A stretch of DNA of 64,000 nt from Eutreptiella sp. 'Long Island Sound 2002'. Its lineage: Eukaryota > Euglenozoa > Euglenophyceae > Eutreptiales > Eutreptiaceae. Below the pieces are notes generated by a model, which was not told the DNA's origin, did no database searches, and saw only the letters and a list, made by a program, of their open reading frames with translations. The position numbers were made by a program, and so were the translations under genes. This document shows, piece after piece, positions 20,233 to 31,666 of this stretch (position 1 is the first letter of the stretch; each line of letters opens with the position of its first letter). The stretch spans positions 13,470,430 to 13,534,429 of the forward strand of contig OZ038383.1 of the NCBI GenBank assembly GCA_964036045.1, in the 5' to 3' direction.

Positions 20233-22600
20233 ATAGGGCTTGATACAGTGGAAGATTTCTGGTCATCCAGCGCGATTACCCTGCCCCCCCCCCCCCACCA
20301 CCACCACCACACACTTGAAATCCGCCCCCTTGCAATTAATGCCACCGCCCGTTCAATCATAGCATGTTGCTGTACTTAATTTTATGCAATGGCTCTGGAA
20401 ATCCTGTCAACAACAACAGTATCCACAACATCCCAGTGTGAAAAACCGAGATCAGTGCCGGAATTAACCTTGTTCATTGATACCTATGAGGCTCTGCATT
20501 ACTACTGTCTTCTGTGCCTGGGTGGATAAGTCATTCATATGTGTATTGATCTGTGCACCATGACTTTTTCTTGCCACCTGCAGAAAGGTTCCTTGTTGCA
20601 CTTTTCTTTGTGTCGTGTAAGTCCACCTCATGGCGGTTCGGTGTGTTGCATTTTTGCCCCACAGTTACTGAACGCCGGTGAACCAAAGGGGCACCATGCT
20701 TTGCCAACACTCAACATTGAGGGCAGCATCGCCTGAGGGGAAGGTTAAACAAAAAAGCAATCAAACACCACCACCACCACCACCACCACCAACCTGAACC
20801 CACACCCAATTAAAACATGGCCATCACATTGAGAAGTGTGGTGCAGGGCACCCTGTTGATAGTTATGTTGATGTTGGTTGCATATTGGTCATGAGCAACG
20901 TTTCAAAGGGGTGTGGTCCTGCAAGAAGAATTGGCGCGTAGTGTCCATGGTCAAGGCCCATGTGCAGTGAGTTTGCATTTCACCAATACACCACATGTGC
21001 TTTTGTGGGCATTGTCGCATTCGCGAGTTGGTGCTGGTTTGTGCAATCCCGATTGGAGGGGGAGGAGTCACTTGATGAGCCGCCTGCCTTCCCAGAGGGG
21101 GGGGTTGTGCAAAGAGGGGGGATTTCAAGGGGGGCAGGGTACACCTGTGGCCAAAAGCCAACACTTTAGCTCAAACCTTCGGATGGACGAGAGTCATCTT
21201 CCACTATTCGGACCTTAAGAGTTGCAGCCACCCAACCGGCGCTGGAAGTAACCTGCAGCCTGCAAACACTACTGGACACCCGAGGTTGACAGTTGACCGG
21301 GATTGGTGCCGATGGTTGTACGCCTGGTTGTGTGCTAGGCTTTACATGCGGCCATTCCCATGACCGTGAAGTTTACAGAATGCTTTTGCAAATGATATGG
21401 GAAGGGTGACATGGAGTCAAAGGGTTCTGCATCACCAAGTATTAACCATCAGTATTTTCCTTCATTCCTACGCTTTTCTATTGCCCTTGCTGTTAGCCAC
21501 AACGAGCTATGGCCACTTGCAAGCAAGCCGGTACAGCCCACGCAAGAGCGAGGCCCAGTGTGTTTGGTCTTGTGTTCATTCATCCGGAGATATCGTCATT
21601 CTTGGGAAAAGAGTGTCATACAGCGGCACATCAGGGCAATATGGCCTGTGTTGCGTCAAACACAACAATGAATGTTTGTGTTTTTGCTGGAAGATACCTA
21701 TCGCATGCCTTGTGCGTACCAAACCCCCCCCCCTTTTTTTCCAAAAATACCCAGCCAATTCTGATTTTATCTCTTAGCTGAGCATTGGGGACCCCCCATA
21801 CGGCAGGGGTCATGTAGCCCTTCCGGCCAGATTGGGCCATTTCTGATTTATCCCTGTGCTTAGCGCTGGGGACCCCCGAGAACGCAGGGGTTATGGGGGA
21901 GCAGTATTTTATGGGGGGGCGGCAAACTTTTTGGACCATTTCCCACTCGTGACCGTTTTTGGACACCCCCCCCCCCCACCACCAAACAATCCACAAATTG
22001 TGTGGCCTGAGTTGGGGATATGGACTCCAGACCCACAAAATTTCTGTGGCCCCTAGAGTTGGGGATATGGATTGGTAAGTAACGGTGGGGGGGGGGGGGG
22101 TAAGATTTGGGTTTTTCTGGCAAGCATTGGGGGGGTTTAAGTATGGGGGGGGGGGGGGGTTGGCACGAGGCCATGGTGTTGGGTTGTTTTCCTTTGGCGG
22201 CGCCTATTGGCCTCTCGCCACTGCATATCCAAACCCACTGTGGGTGTGAACGTTTTCTGGTTGTGTCAACGGAGCCCCTGGATGACTTGTCCTGTTTGAC
22301 TACTCCAAGGTCGGCTGTCCTAGAGACAGGGTACTGCCTGTGCCATTGACCAGGTGCATATAGATGCACACTCCGAGTCCATGCCGGGTCTGCCAACTCC
22401 AGCAATGGGGTGTGATTTCCCTGTTGTGCTTTCCTTTGCCTCCTTCTGCGCTCTGCACCATTTTCGGCGAGCGCAGTCTGCCCTGCCCTGTTAAGTGATA
22501 GAAGTAAAAAGCCCAAGAAAATGTTTCCCACTCTCGTTGATTGTGATTGACGCCAAAACTGACCTCCAAACCAGCAAGCAACGGGCACAGCCAAGGTCTC
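20233..22600. other. Intergenic region with microsatellites and repeat fragments
   Basis: No gene is recognised. Features seen: a C run followed by CCA repeats at 20283-20312, a (CAC)n microsatellite near 20765-20792, two units of the GGGGT(C/T)ATG(T/G) repeat family at 21785-21900, several poly(C)/poly(G) runs (21725, 21967, 22087, 22148), and the sequence GTTGGGGATATGGA twice near 22010-22068. A segment near 22080-22140 recurs inverted near 25800-25870. Confidence 0.5.
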
Positions 22601-22627
22601 TCTCAGTGAATAATTGAGTTTGAACCG

Positions 22628-22652
22628 GTTTCGCCTCTACGGGCCTCCTCAG
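22628..22652 (-). ncRNA. Possible hammerhead-ribozyme-like core downstream of the Penelope-like RT
   Basis: On the minus strand the sequence reads CTGAGGA, then 13 bases, then GAAAC, fitting the hammerhead core CUGANGA...GAAA. It lies just past the 3' end of the RT frame, where Penelope-like elements carry hammerheads. Stem II would be weak: GCC/GGC pair, but the closing G-C pair is missing. This is a motif hit only. Confidence 0.2.
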
Positions 22653-22791
22653 CAAACAAACATGGCTGAAACACAGAAATATGCACAGCGAAAATGGCAT
22701 AATTCAGAAAAGAGGCAATACAATGTGTATCATGCCGTGAAACCAGCGTCAGTCTATGTTTCATCCTCAAAGAAATTCGTCAAGAGCAGTG

Positions 22792-25000
22792 TTAGCGGCT
22801 CTGCAATGCAGCGCGCGCCGCTGTCCTGAAAAATCTTTTGACAGATGTCAATGGTCTGAGGATTGCATATCGTTTGGCACTGTGCTGTAGAAAGGGCAAT
22901 CTGCGTGACAGGCAGTGAACAACGCGTGGCCACGACACAGGCACTGCTGAATGGTGCCAAGCCCTCAGGACATGTACACGGGGGATTCCCACCCACCCAC
23001 CACCCCCATGTTCCACACCATCAATGGACTGTTCACACTGTGACAGTGAGGTTGAAGATACAGGCATATTCTGATCAGGCACTCGCTGGCGTCTTGGGAT
23101 CAGCACCCTATCACAGTCCTCCCAGGTTAACAGTTTGGAACGGATCACTGACTCAGGGTAATCTAGGAACGACAGAGCAGAGATCAATCTCATCCGGCAC
23201 ACCCTAAAGAAAGACTGTTCAGAGCATATGCGGAGATATCTGATACACTTCCCCCTGATCCACTTGCATTTGATGTGTCTGGGTAGATTTGATCGCCACG
23301 GCAGATATGCACAGCTGTGGGATGATTTCCAGTTCACACTGGTGCGTAGTGGGGTCACAGAGACAATCAGGACATCCAAAAATGGGACATTACCACGTGC
23401 TGCACTCACACAGAAAGAGAATGGTAAATGCGGCGGGTAAACTTGCTTGAGTCTCTCCTGAATGTTTGTCACCGACACGGAAATTGGGTGTAACAGTAGG
23501 CCATCATCGATATAGCGGAACAAATGGAGATGTGGTGGCAGGGGGTTTTGCAGTTCATACATTCTGAGCACCAGCTGTGCCCAAGCAGGAGCACAGTTGG
23601 TGCCCATGGCGAATCCAACCAGTTGCAAAAATACCCCTATGCCCTTGTTCAGAAAAATGCAATGGTGGAAAACCACATTCATCAGGAATTTCCCTAGAAA
23701 CATTGAATCATCAGGTTCGTTGTTCATGTAAGGGAAATACTCTAGTTGGGAAGAGGTGAAGTCCTGATCTAGGTCCCCGAAGAAACAGCTGATCATAGAC
23801 AACTCCTGGCTAGATAACGCACTGGATACATCATTCAAATGTTGGATAACGAAGCGTCGCCACCAGTCACAAGCCCTGGCAATGTCTGACCACTTGAAGT
23901 GTGTGTATAGAGCATCAAAATCGTAGGATGATGCCACCCATTCACGCCCGTCAGCAAAGCCCTGTGGGTCCTGATTTAGGTGTCTTCACCGTCCAAGTAG
24001 GTCTATTGTGTCCAACAACGGTGCACTCAGCGGGTGTAGAGCACGGTCCGCTTTCAAAAGAATGGATCCACGCGTGGCAAGGGAAATAGAGCTTGGTGTT
24101 GTCGCCAAGCGATGCATACCCACCACCGGGCGCGACGGGAATCTACCACTCAAGGAGAGGCCAAAACCCTGTTTGTGGGTTTTTGCTAACAGATAGAACA
24201 CCGGCAATTTGGGTAGGGGCTGGTTGTCGAAAAACTGTTGCAAAAACTCCGTGAGTGACTCCGGTAAGCAAGGGATAGCGATCAAAGCCAATCGGTGTTG
24301 CCAAAGTTCGGCTTTTTCTTCCCAAATATTCACCGTTGAAGTGTCACCCAACAAGCGGTAAACGGGTTCGTCATTGAGTGTGCTTGACATATGACACGAG
24401 GCCTCATGCAAGTACGCACCTTTAGAGACAGTGACTGATCCACCATCTTTGTCCGTTGGTACCGCGATGTGGGAAGATAGAAAATCATTCATTTTGTCTT
24501 TACACAACGACACTCCACGTTTCGGGTTGTCCCCATTCACCAAGTGTTCCAAGTACATCCGTAGTTGGTTTGCCACCGTACCGAAAGCACTATCTATGCG
24601 ACTCACCTCATGCGGTATAGCTTGTTCAACACATGGGGGTGGGGAAGTTCCTTTGCGCACGTACATGCGTTTATAGGGAAAGGATTCAAAGGGAGGGTAG
24701 TGGGATTGCTTGGACGAACGATGTTTTTGATGATAAACATGCCAAACCATTACCCTTCTAAGTTCGAGAAATTCTTAAGTCAATTTTCGTGACATGTTGG
24801 AAAGGAAATGGCGAGGGTTGGGAAAAGTTAGGAACTTATTCCCCAATTTCATTAGCAATGACAAATGACTTGGAATGTCACCAATAACATCGCCTTTGAG
24901 CACCGGAACTTCATTCTTGACCATGTGTTCAAGGGCAAAATGTCTAGAGCGGCGTTTTAGGCGGCGCCATTCACTCTTCCTTTGCGTTTGGCATTCGGAG
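22792..25000 (-). pseudogene. Penelope-like reverse transcriptase, interrupted by in-frame stops
   Basis: The minus-strand frame contains, in order: LLMKLGNKFLTFPNPRHF (N-terminal, about 24800), PPFESFPYKRMYV, FYLLAKTHKQ...RPVVG, ASSYDFDALYTHF (motif A), GFAMGTNCAPAWAQL (motif B), FRYIDDG (motif C, 23502-23522), PFLDVL, and a tail with YLPWRSNLPRHIKCKWIRG. This combination, with the RT signature and the later SHxxxYLPW...PRH block, is that of Penelope-like elements. One TAA (just upstream of the Met at 24750) and one TGA (23986-23988) break an otherwise single frame of about 730 codons. I do not see a GIY-YIG endonuclease after the RT, so it may be an endonuclease-lacking type, or the end has decayed. 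Confidence 0.6.
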
Positions 25001-26913
25001 TATCGCCGCTCTTTGCGCGTCTCTTTCTCTTACCCTTCACCACGGGTTCCTTCGGCTCCCATTTCCTTTTTCCCCGACGAATGCGTGGCCGCTTTTGGAT
25101 CATGTTGCGGCGTTTCTTTTTGGGGGCGGCCCTTGCGGCGTTGGCGGAGAAAGTAAAACCCCCTACCCAGTTTCCTCTGGGCCCTCCATGTTCTCCCTGT
25201 CCTAGGGGTAATGGGCAGTGGTGGCAATTGTTGCTGTTGGGAGGGAGAAGGGGAGGGGGATTGTCGCACCCTGTCCCCTCTTTCCCTGAGAGGAGGGGGA
25301 TCCTGGGTCAAGGAGGCTCCTTGTTGGTGTTGGTGTACTTGTTGTTGGCAGTTTTGGCCAGGTGTAGTTTCATGTTGTTTGCTGGCTTGATGACCTTAGC
25401 TAGCGTGGCAGTTGGGGCGAGGCAAGAGTCCACAGCCTCCGCCCCCTGTCCACTGTCAAGTGTCAATTGACACATCACCCAGGGCCCGCGGTGCCTTTGG
25501 CATCTATTCTGGGCCGCCTTCGGCTGTTGTTGCGTGGGTGTGGGTGTTCCGTTGTTGCTATTGTCGATGTTACTATGACGTTGGCGTCGTGGTTGGAGTT
25601 GTTAGGGTTGTTGCTGGGTGTAGTAGGGGTTTGGCTATTCCAAGTGGTGTCAGTGTTGTGGTTGATGGTGTGGCCTCTTGTGGCACTGGCAACCAAATAG
25701 TTGCAACATCCAAGTCTTGATGGGGCTATGTCCGGCTAACGTACCGTGATCAACACACACCAAAAAAAACAAGCACAATCACACCCCCCCCCCCAGTCCC
25801 AGCCCTCAAACCCCCAACGTTAGCAAAAAATGCCCCAATTCTTACCAAAAAAAACCAAATCTTACCAAGCCCCCCCCCAACCCCCAAGAGAAATTCAGAA
25901 GGTACACAGCATACGTACTATAGCTATACAAGGTCCGAATTCTGAGAAAAAAGAGGAGAAGCCAATGGACAGGAGACTACCCGGATGGAGGAACACGAAT
26001 GCACCTCCTAAGACCAAACAGAGTTTACTTGGTGCGGTTAGTGGTAGGTTGTGTGTAGAGACGGGAGGAAAGGATATTGGCACCAGAAAACTTTATCGTG
26101 TGGGGACGGTATACATGTCACAGTGGACGGCTTAATGAGACTCATCGCTCAACCAAACTGCGCAAACATCATAGCAGCCAAATTAGGGATAAAAGAGAGT
26201 GGACATTAACACATACAACAAGAATACCCCTATCAAACACCACACGGGGGCACAGAGAGGGGGGGAGGACGATAGTGTGGTGGGGCACTGATGTTGGCGG
26301 CAAGCGAACTATAGGTGAACCAGCAACTGAGGGACAGGGTCATCGATGGTGGCACTGGCGAGAGCTACACATTTACACACACAGGGGGCGCCCTTAGTGC
26401 AGTGCAACTGTTTGGGCGTCTAGCCGTACTGAAGACCCATAGTTTGTGACACTAGGGGCATCATTGTTGCTTTTACCATGGGTTTTGATGCTTCTTCCAT
26501 ATGGGGAATACGGCATTTTTGGATTTTCACCCATTTCAGCCCTTTAACACATTTCTACTTTGCTCATCTTCACCATTGACTCCCACACTTTGGTGTGGGC
26601 TTTTGAGTTGGGGTGATGGATTCGCACGCTTTGGCGTGGCGCCTCAAGTTGACGTGACGGACTGCCCGGTTTTTGCCTGACCACCGTTGAATGCCCTGTG
26701 CGAGGCCGCATCCGTGCCGATGAGGAAGCGTGGTTGTGGCACAAGATGAAAACTGAAGTTGACGTGGATTTCTTCCTGCGAGAAACTTTGCCCCCCAGTC
26801 CAGTTGAGCATGAGGTGGACACATACGGGGCTTTGGGACTAGCTGGTAGAGTGAGTGAGTTTTCAATTGAACAAAATAGAGGATATGTGCGTGACTTTCC
26901 GCATTTTGCATGA
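25000..26913. other. Low-complexity and repeat-rich region, no gene recognised
   Basis: Contains a GTT/TTG-rich stretch (25320-25660), poly(C) and poly(A) rich DNA at 25755-25880, and a short open frame at 26698-26913 (plus) of 71 residues with ordinary composition but no recognisable family. Two adjacent hairpins at 26582-26641 are noted in the findings. Confidence 0.45.
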
Positions 26914-28120
26914 TGTGTTATTTAAAGTAAAGGTAGTTTGCATTTGTTTTGAGGTAGGGTAGTTTGAGTGACTTAAATTTAGGGGCATTTGGGTAGCTAG
27001 GGTGGCCTAATTTTGAGGGTGTTTGGAAGGAGTCGGTGAGTTGCTTCCGTAAGAACAATAGTTCCGCGCAGAGGGTGGGGAAGAGTGCAGAGACGAGAGG
27101 TACGCTGACTTTCTCTATGTGGTAGTTCAATTTTTTGTGAGCGGAGCACTGTAGCTCATGTTGAGTAAGAAAAAGTCACTGCCATGTCTTTCTTGGAGGG
27201 CTTGGTCCACGCCAAGCCCCCCTTAAAACCCTTTTGTTGATGCTAAGACAAACTTAAGTGTTTTTATCTCTCTTTTGAAGCCTAAAGTACACTTTCTCAA
27301 AGTTACTAGGGTTGTAACCCTAGCCCCCCATGAAGTTCACCCCTACCACTCAACTGAGCGGAGGTACCTTCCTTCATGGAGGATATACCGAAATAAAATA
27401 GGCATTTCATGCTTAAGGCCTTGGAGGTTAAGCCTAGTGGTCTCCCACCCCAAGACCCCTATATTCAATTGTTTCTACCACTTATTGTGGTTCTACTTTT
27501 CAACTGTTTCTGAATTCAGTTGCTTGGCCAAGTCATTTTCTGTGTTGGCCTGACATCTATGCCCCACATTCCTAACCAGCACCGTTTCACCCAAAAGAGT
27601 GCACATGAAGTGCCTAATGCTATCTTGGAGGCCTGAGTCAGTCCAATTTTCATATAAAATCTTTTGTATTATCCATTTGTGATTGAATCTTTGTGTATAA
27701 ACCTGCTTTGTCTATCTGCAGCCCTTCTGTGTTACACTGGATTCCAAAAACCAATCATTGATTTGATCCACATCCTGTTCTTGCTCTACTTGCTGCTTTG
27801 GTTTGGGTTTACAACTTCAAAACCTGCAGGATTTCATCAAAATATCTAGGGCATAAATCAAGGACATCTTTCTGGTAGCAGAGACAGTCCCTTGTGACCT
27901 TTTGAACCGACCCTGAGAAGAAGTGCAGCACACAAAGCTCAACAACAAGTTCATCGTGTCCACGCCAAGCGTCAGGACCTGGCCCATCAGAACTGTCCAA
28001 GTGCAAATGGGCAGCATGGCCCACCCTATGAGTGAACCACCTTACCGAGCTCCATAACATCTCAGTGGCGCATCTGGGTCCCAAGGAGATCCAGAACGCA
28101 GAAGGGCGGAAGAAAAAAAA
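26914..28120 (+). other. Probable 5' LTR and leader of element A
   Basis: This AT-rich stretch precedes the Gag of element A. At 28063-28083 it reads CA, G, then TGGCGCATCTGGGTCCCA, the usual arrangement of an LTR end followed by a tRNA primer-binding site. A TATA-like CATATAAAAT lies at 27651-27660. The left end of the LTR cannot be placed, because the 3' copy is outside the window. Confidence 0.4.
28066..28083 (+). other. Candidate primer-binding site of element A
   Basis: 18 bases beginning TGGCGC, one base after a CA dinucleotide, 38 bases before the Gag ATG. The complement ends in CCA, as a tRNA 3' end must. The tRNA itself is not identified. Confidence 0.35.
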
Positions 28121-30163
28121 ATGCTTGCCACCGAAGCCTTAGCGGCCCACGGTGGAGACAGCCTCAGTCATCTCCACAGGCGTGTAGCAGCCTCAGTTGC
28201 CCGATCCGCCCGTCCGGCTTCATCCTCAACAGCGATTGGAAGCCCTGAGGAGTATGAGGAACTGAGGAAGAAAATGGATGAATACATCCTCCATGAGGAG
28301 TACTACAAATCCATTCGTGGAGAAGATGGAGAGGAACCATTGGCAGTACACGGATCCAGACCACGTACAGACCTAGGGTCCTACACGCCCTCTGGCCCGC
28401 CGTCCGACAGAGCCGAGACAGCATCCTTGCCAAGACGACCAAGACCCGAGTATCCAAGAGCATGTTGTCGAACCCCAGGGGCTCCCGAAGTGGGCCCGAC
28501 TCGAGTTGAGGAACAACATCATCCAAGGCCAACCTATGGTGCCCTGGATCATACGGCCAAACTGTTGGCCAAACTTCTGTCTGGATCAGAAGATCCAGAC
28601 GTGACGGCCCTATCGGAGGCCATTAAGGCGAAACTGGGTATTGCAGACCCCTTACCCAAGCCAGAGTTGTCCTCCCCCTCTCCCGGACTGAGTACCCTGG
28701 CCGAAGATCTTAAGAGATCAAGGGTCTCAAGGCTGTTGCCTAAGGTCACCTGCCCCAGTCCCTTTCACCCCCGTGCCAAGACAGTGCCCATGGCTGAACT
28801 ACAGGACGTGCCTGTCACAGAGATTGAGAAAAGAGGGCTGTCAGCCCTGGCACCTCTTGCAGGCGTGTCGCCTTCAGGCCTAACTCCGGGGGCTGGGAAG
28901 ACGGGCAGACCTATTGCCCAGGCGAACATCCAGCTGGAAGTGCCGGAGTTCGACCCCAAAAATCTGCCCGAATGGGCAGAAGAATTTGCTGAGTTCCTTT
29001 TGCTGACTGGCCAATCCCATGTGGATGTGGCCACCAAATGCTCACTGTTCAAACGCTCATGCAAAAAGAAATTTTTGCAAAAACAGGTGAAACAGATTGT
29101 GAAAACCTGTTCCACGTGGGCAGAGGTACTCCTGAGGTTGGAGAAAACATTCCCAGTCTATGAGACTGACCTCAGCGTACGCACACAGATCGAGGAGCTA
29201 CCTATGCTCCCTGAGTTTCCATCCGCTGCGCGAATTTCTGAATATGTGTGCGACTTGGAGTACCTGTTTTTGAGGATGAACGTGGGCTCCTACGGAGGCA
29301 CTGAGCCCCACCTGTGGCTCATGAGTAAGATCCCCCAACGTACGTGGGATGATTGCCGCTCTACCTCTGAGAGGAAGAGTCGGACCCACTCGTACGATGA
29401 ACTGGTGGACCTCTTGATTGAGCTGGCTCTTGAGAGGGAGAATGACTCCCACATGGAGAAATTCCTCAAGAAGCATTTGGGTCGAGGTGGTACCCCTACC
29501 CCGGAACGTGGCGAAGGGAAGGGGCCTAAAAATCCCACTAACGCCAATCAGGGAGGTGGTAAGGGGAGGGGTAACCTACGTGCCATGAATGAGGTTAAAC
29601 CTGATGCAGGTACACCCCCTCTGTTCTACTGCAAACCTGTCAATGACAAGGGGGGGCCCTGTCATGCCTCCGACTGCGATCACCGCAGTAGCTGTATGCT
29701 GCAGATGAAACGTCAGCAGCATACCAAAGATGGGAAACCTGTGACCCATCAGGACCATTTCAGGTGTACCATCACCTGTGGTTATTGTGGCAAACGTCGT
29801 CACTACGAGGACCAATGCCACATAAAGAAACGCGAGAGTGACAAACTCAAGCATCAGGAGGCAGAACGCCAGAAGACCCGAACACCCACCAGAAATCCCC
29901 CGAATGGGGATAAAGGTGGTAAAGGAGGTGGCAAGGGGGGTGGCAAAAATGGACCCCCTAACCCCCAGAGGCGCTCATCAGCGCCCGTTGCTACACCAAC
30001 TCCTGCTGCTACACCTGCTCCTGCCGCACGTGACCCCAAGAAGCGCCCCCAAGGGGATAACACTACCCGTGAGGGGAATAACTGCAAGAAGAGGCGCCTG
30101 GCCTGGATGGCCAGGTCCCTCATTGCTGCAGGGGTGGATGTCAAGTTCCCTGATGAGGAGTAG
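28121..30163 (+). CDS. gag: Gag of LTR retrotransposon A
   Basis: 680 residues ending at TAG 30161-30163. The central part (about 250-450) has the hydrophobic/charged pattern of Ty3/gypsy capsid (EFDPKNLPEWAEEFAEFLLL, then KRSCKKKFLQKQVKQIV). A nucleocapsid-like tail carries CGYCGKRRHYEDQC, a classical C-x2-C-x4-H-x4-C zinc knuckle, after a second Cys/His cluster. Gly/Lys- and Pro/Ala-rich linkers follow. The pol frame continues after the TAG in the same frame, so Gag-Pol is probably made by stop-codon readthrough. The frame is intact. Confidence 0.75.
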   Translation: MLATEALAAHGGDSLSHLHRRVAASVARSARPASSSTAIGSPEEYEELRKKMDEYILHEEYYKSIRGEDGEEPLAVHGSRPRTDLGSYTPSGPPSDRAETASLPRRPRPEYPRACCRTPGAPEVGPTRVEEQHHPRPTYGALDHTAKLLAKLLSGSEDPDVTALSEAIKAKLGIADPLPKPELSSPSPGLSTLAEDLKRSRVSRLLPKVTCPSPFHPRAKTVPMAELQDVPVTEIEKRGLSALAPLAGVSPSGLTPGAGKTGRPIAQANIQLEVPEFDPKNLPEWAEEFAEFLLLTGQSHVDVATKCSLFKRSCKKKFLQKQVKQIVKTCSTWAEVLLRLEKTFPVYETDLSVRTQIEELPMLPEFPSAARISEYVCDLEYLFLRMNVGSYGGTEPHLWLMSKIPQRTWDDCRSTSERKSRTHSYDELVDLLIELALERENDSHMEKFLKKHLGRGGTPTPERGEGKGPKNPTNANQGGGKGRGNLRAMNEVKPDAGTPPLFYCKPVNDKGGPCHASDCDHRSSCMLQMKRQQHTKDGKPVTHQDHFRCTITCGYCGKRRHYEDQCHIKKRESDKLKHQEAERQKTRTPTRNPPNGDKGGKGGGKGGGKNGPPNPQRRSSAPVATPTPAATPAPAARDPKKRPQGDNTTREGNNCKKRRLAWMARSLIAAGVDVKFPDEE

Positions 30164-30632
30164 GGGGGCGGCTTCGAAGAGGAGGACTTGGTTCTCTGGA
30201 TCCTCCTGGAAATCGGGGATCAGGTCTTTCGAGCAGTGCTAGACACCGGTGCAACACTTTCCACAGTGGCCCGGCGCCTGCTAAAGACTTTCAAGAAAAC
30301 TAAGACCGTGGCCATAAGAGTAGGGGATGGGCGTACCATCCATTCCTTGGGGGGGGTCGATGTGATTATATGCCTGGGCGACGAAACCGTGACCCAACAG
30401 TGCAGAATGCTGGACACCGACGCCTTTGACATTGTCATTGGTACCGACTTCCTACGAAGAAACCCCCAGGTAAAAATGCTGTCTCTCCAGCGCCCCTATT
30501 CTTTGCACTGCGACTTTGGCAGTGGGCTATTCTCCGTACCTTTGGAGCTGTCAGGACGAAAAGAGTCTGGGCTGCGCTACGCATCCAAGACTAACTATCG
30601 TACTGAAAACTACCAATTGGCCCGTCACGTTC
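30164..30632 (+). CDS. pol: Element A pol, part 1: protease (split by insertion B)
   Basis: Directly continues the Gag frame after TAG. It encodes an aspartic protease with the catalytic triad FRAVLDTGATLS and the later DIVIGTDFL motif. The coding sequence is cut at 30632, one base into a codon, by the LTR of element B that starts TGAAGCC at 30633. Coding of the same element resumes after B, near 42522. Confidence 0.7.
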
Positions 30633-31666
30633 TGAAGCCGGTTCGGACCCCCGTGGCCATCTTTGGGTCACTTGGGGTGTGTATCTATGTGCCGGCAAGC
30701 CGCCATTGGCTGATATCATACTCTCCCATCCACCTGACCTGAACCGATGTGATAGTGTGACAGGTTGGGCCATTCCGGCTATGAACGGCCATATTCCGTA
30801 CCGAGGCGCCGCCAGCGGAGATTTATATATCGGAATATCAGGAATCAACAGGGTTTTATTATCATAATGTTTCCGTAATTTTTGAGCCTTTCGTTCTGAT
30901 GGTCAATGTATCGGCGACTGTCAGTTGGCTCGCGATTTTGCGGTAACCGATTGATTAACTGTTATTTCCAGATATTTTGGCGGAAACTCCGATGAAGGGT
31001 CAGATTTCATCAGTAAAGGGTTCGTTGCTTCCGCAATTTTCTAAATATGCACTCGAAATTTTATTCTGAATTTTTCGCGATGTCGAAATCGGATTTTCGA
31101 CTTCGACATCGCCGCACTTGATTTGGTCTTCTTCGAGTGGTCGTACTCCTTTCCCTATGCCCAAATCAGGTTTCCCTTATACTTGTCACCCATTTGACTT
31201 GAAGATATAAGGGAAACAAAAGTGAATCGTGGGACCACTTTGAAGGGCCATATCTACGCGCGAGTGTGAGGAAAGAGAATAAGAAAGGTTGCGTTGCAAG
31301 CGCCTTGGTCTCAACTCAATTTAGGAAGCATCAAACGCCTTTGGTGTGTACACATGCCCGGTGTGTCAAGGGATAAGGGCCAAGAGGGTAGAAAGTGGTT
31401 TACAACTCTTGGGCCATGTAACCGAATATTTTATTGCGACTTTCGAGTGTACCGCATGAGTGTTGGGGTTGCATAGATACTTTCCTTGGGTTTCCACGTA
31501 TTTTTAACGTGAAGTTATGTCCATGGAGGGGCATGGCATACCATGGTGGGAGCCACTTTTGAGGGTATGTGTTATATGCATGGTATGTGGTTCGATATGC
31601 TCACACCCATGTTATATATCTTCGTGTGGCCGAAGACATGGGGAGCCACACGTGACAAGGGCTTTG
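30633..31666 (+). repeat. 5' LTR of element B (or its first 1034 bp)
   Basis: Starts TGAAGCCGGTTCGG and matches 41489-42522 throughout. Similarity ends abruptly at GGGCTTTG. It contains a hairpin with 10-base arms (31078-31087 and 31102-31111, CGATGTCGAA/TTCGACATCG) that is conserved in the other copy. Because no TG...CA end or primer site is evident at 31666, the true LTR may extend into the leader. Confidence 0.75.
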
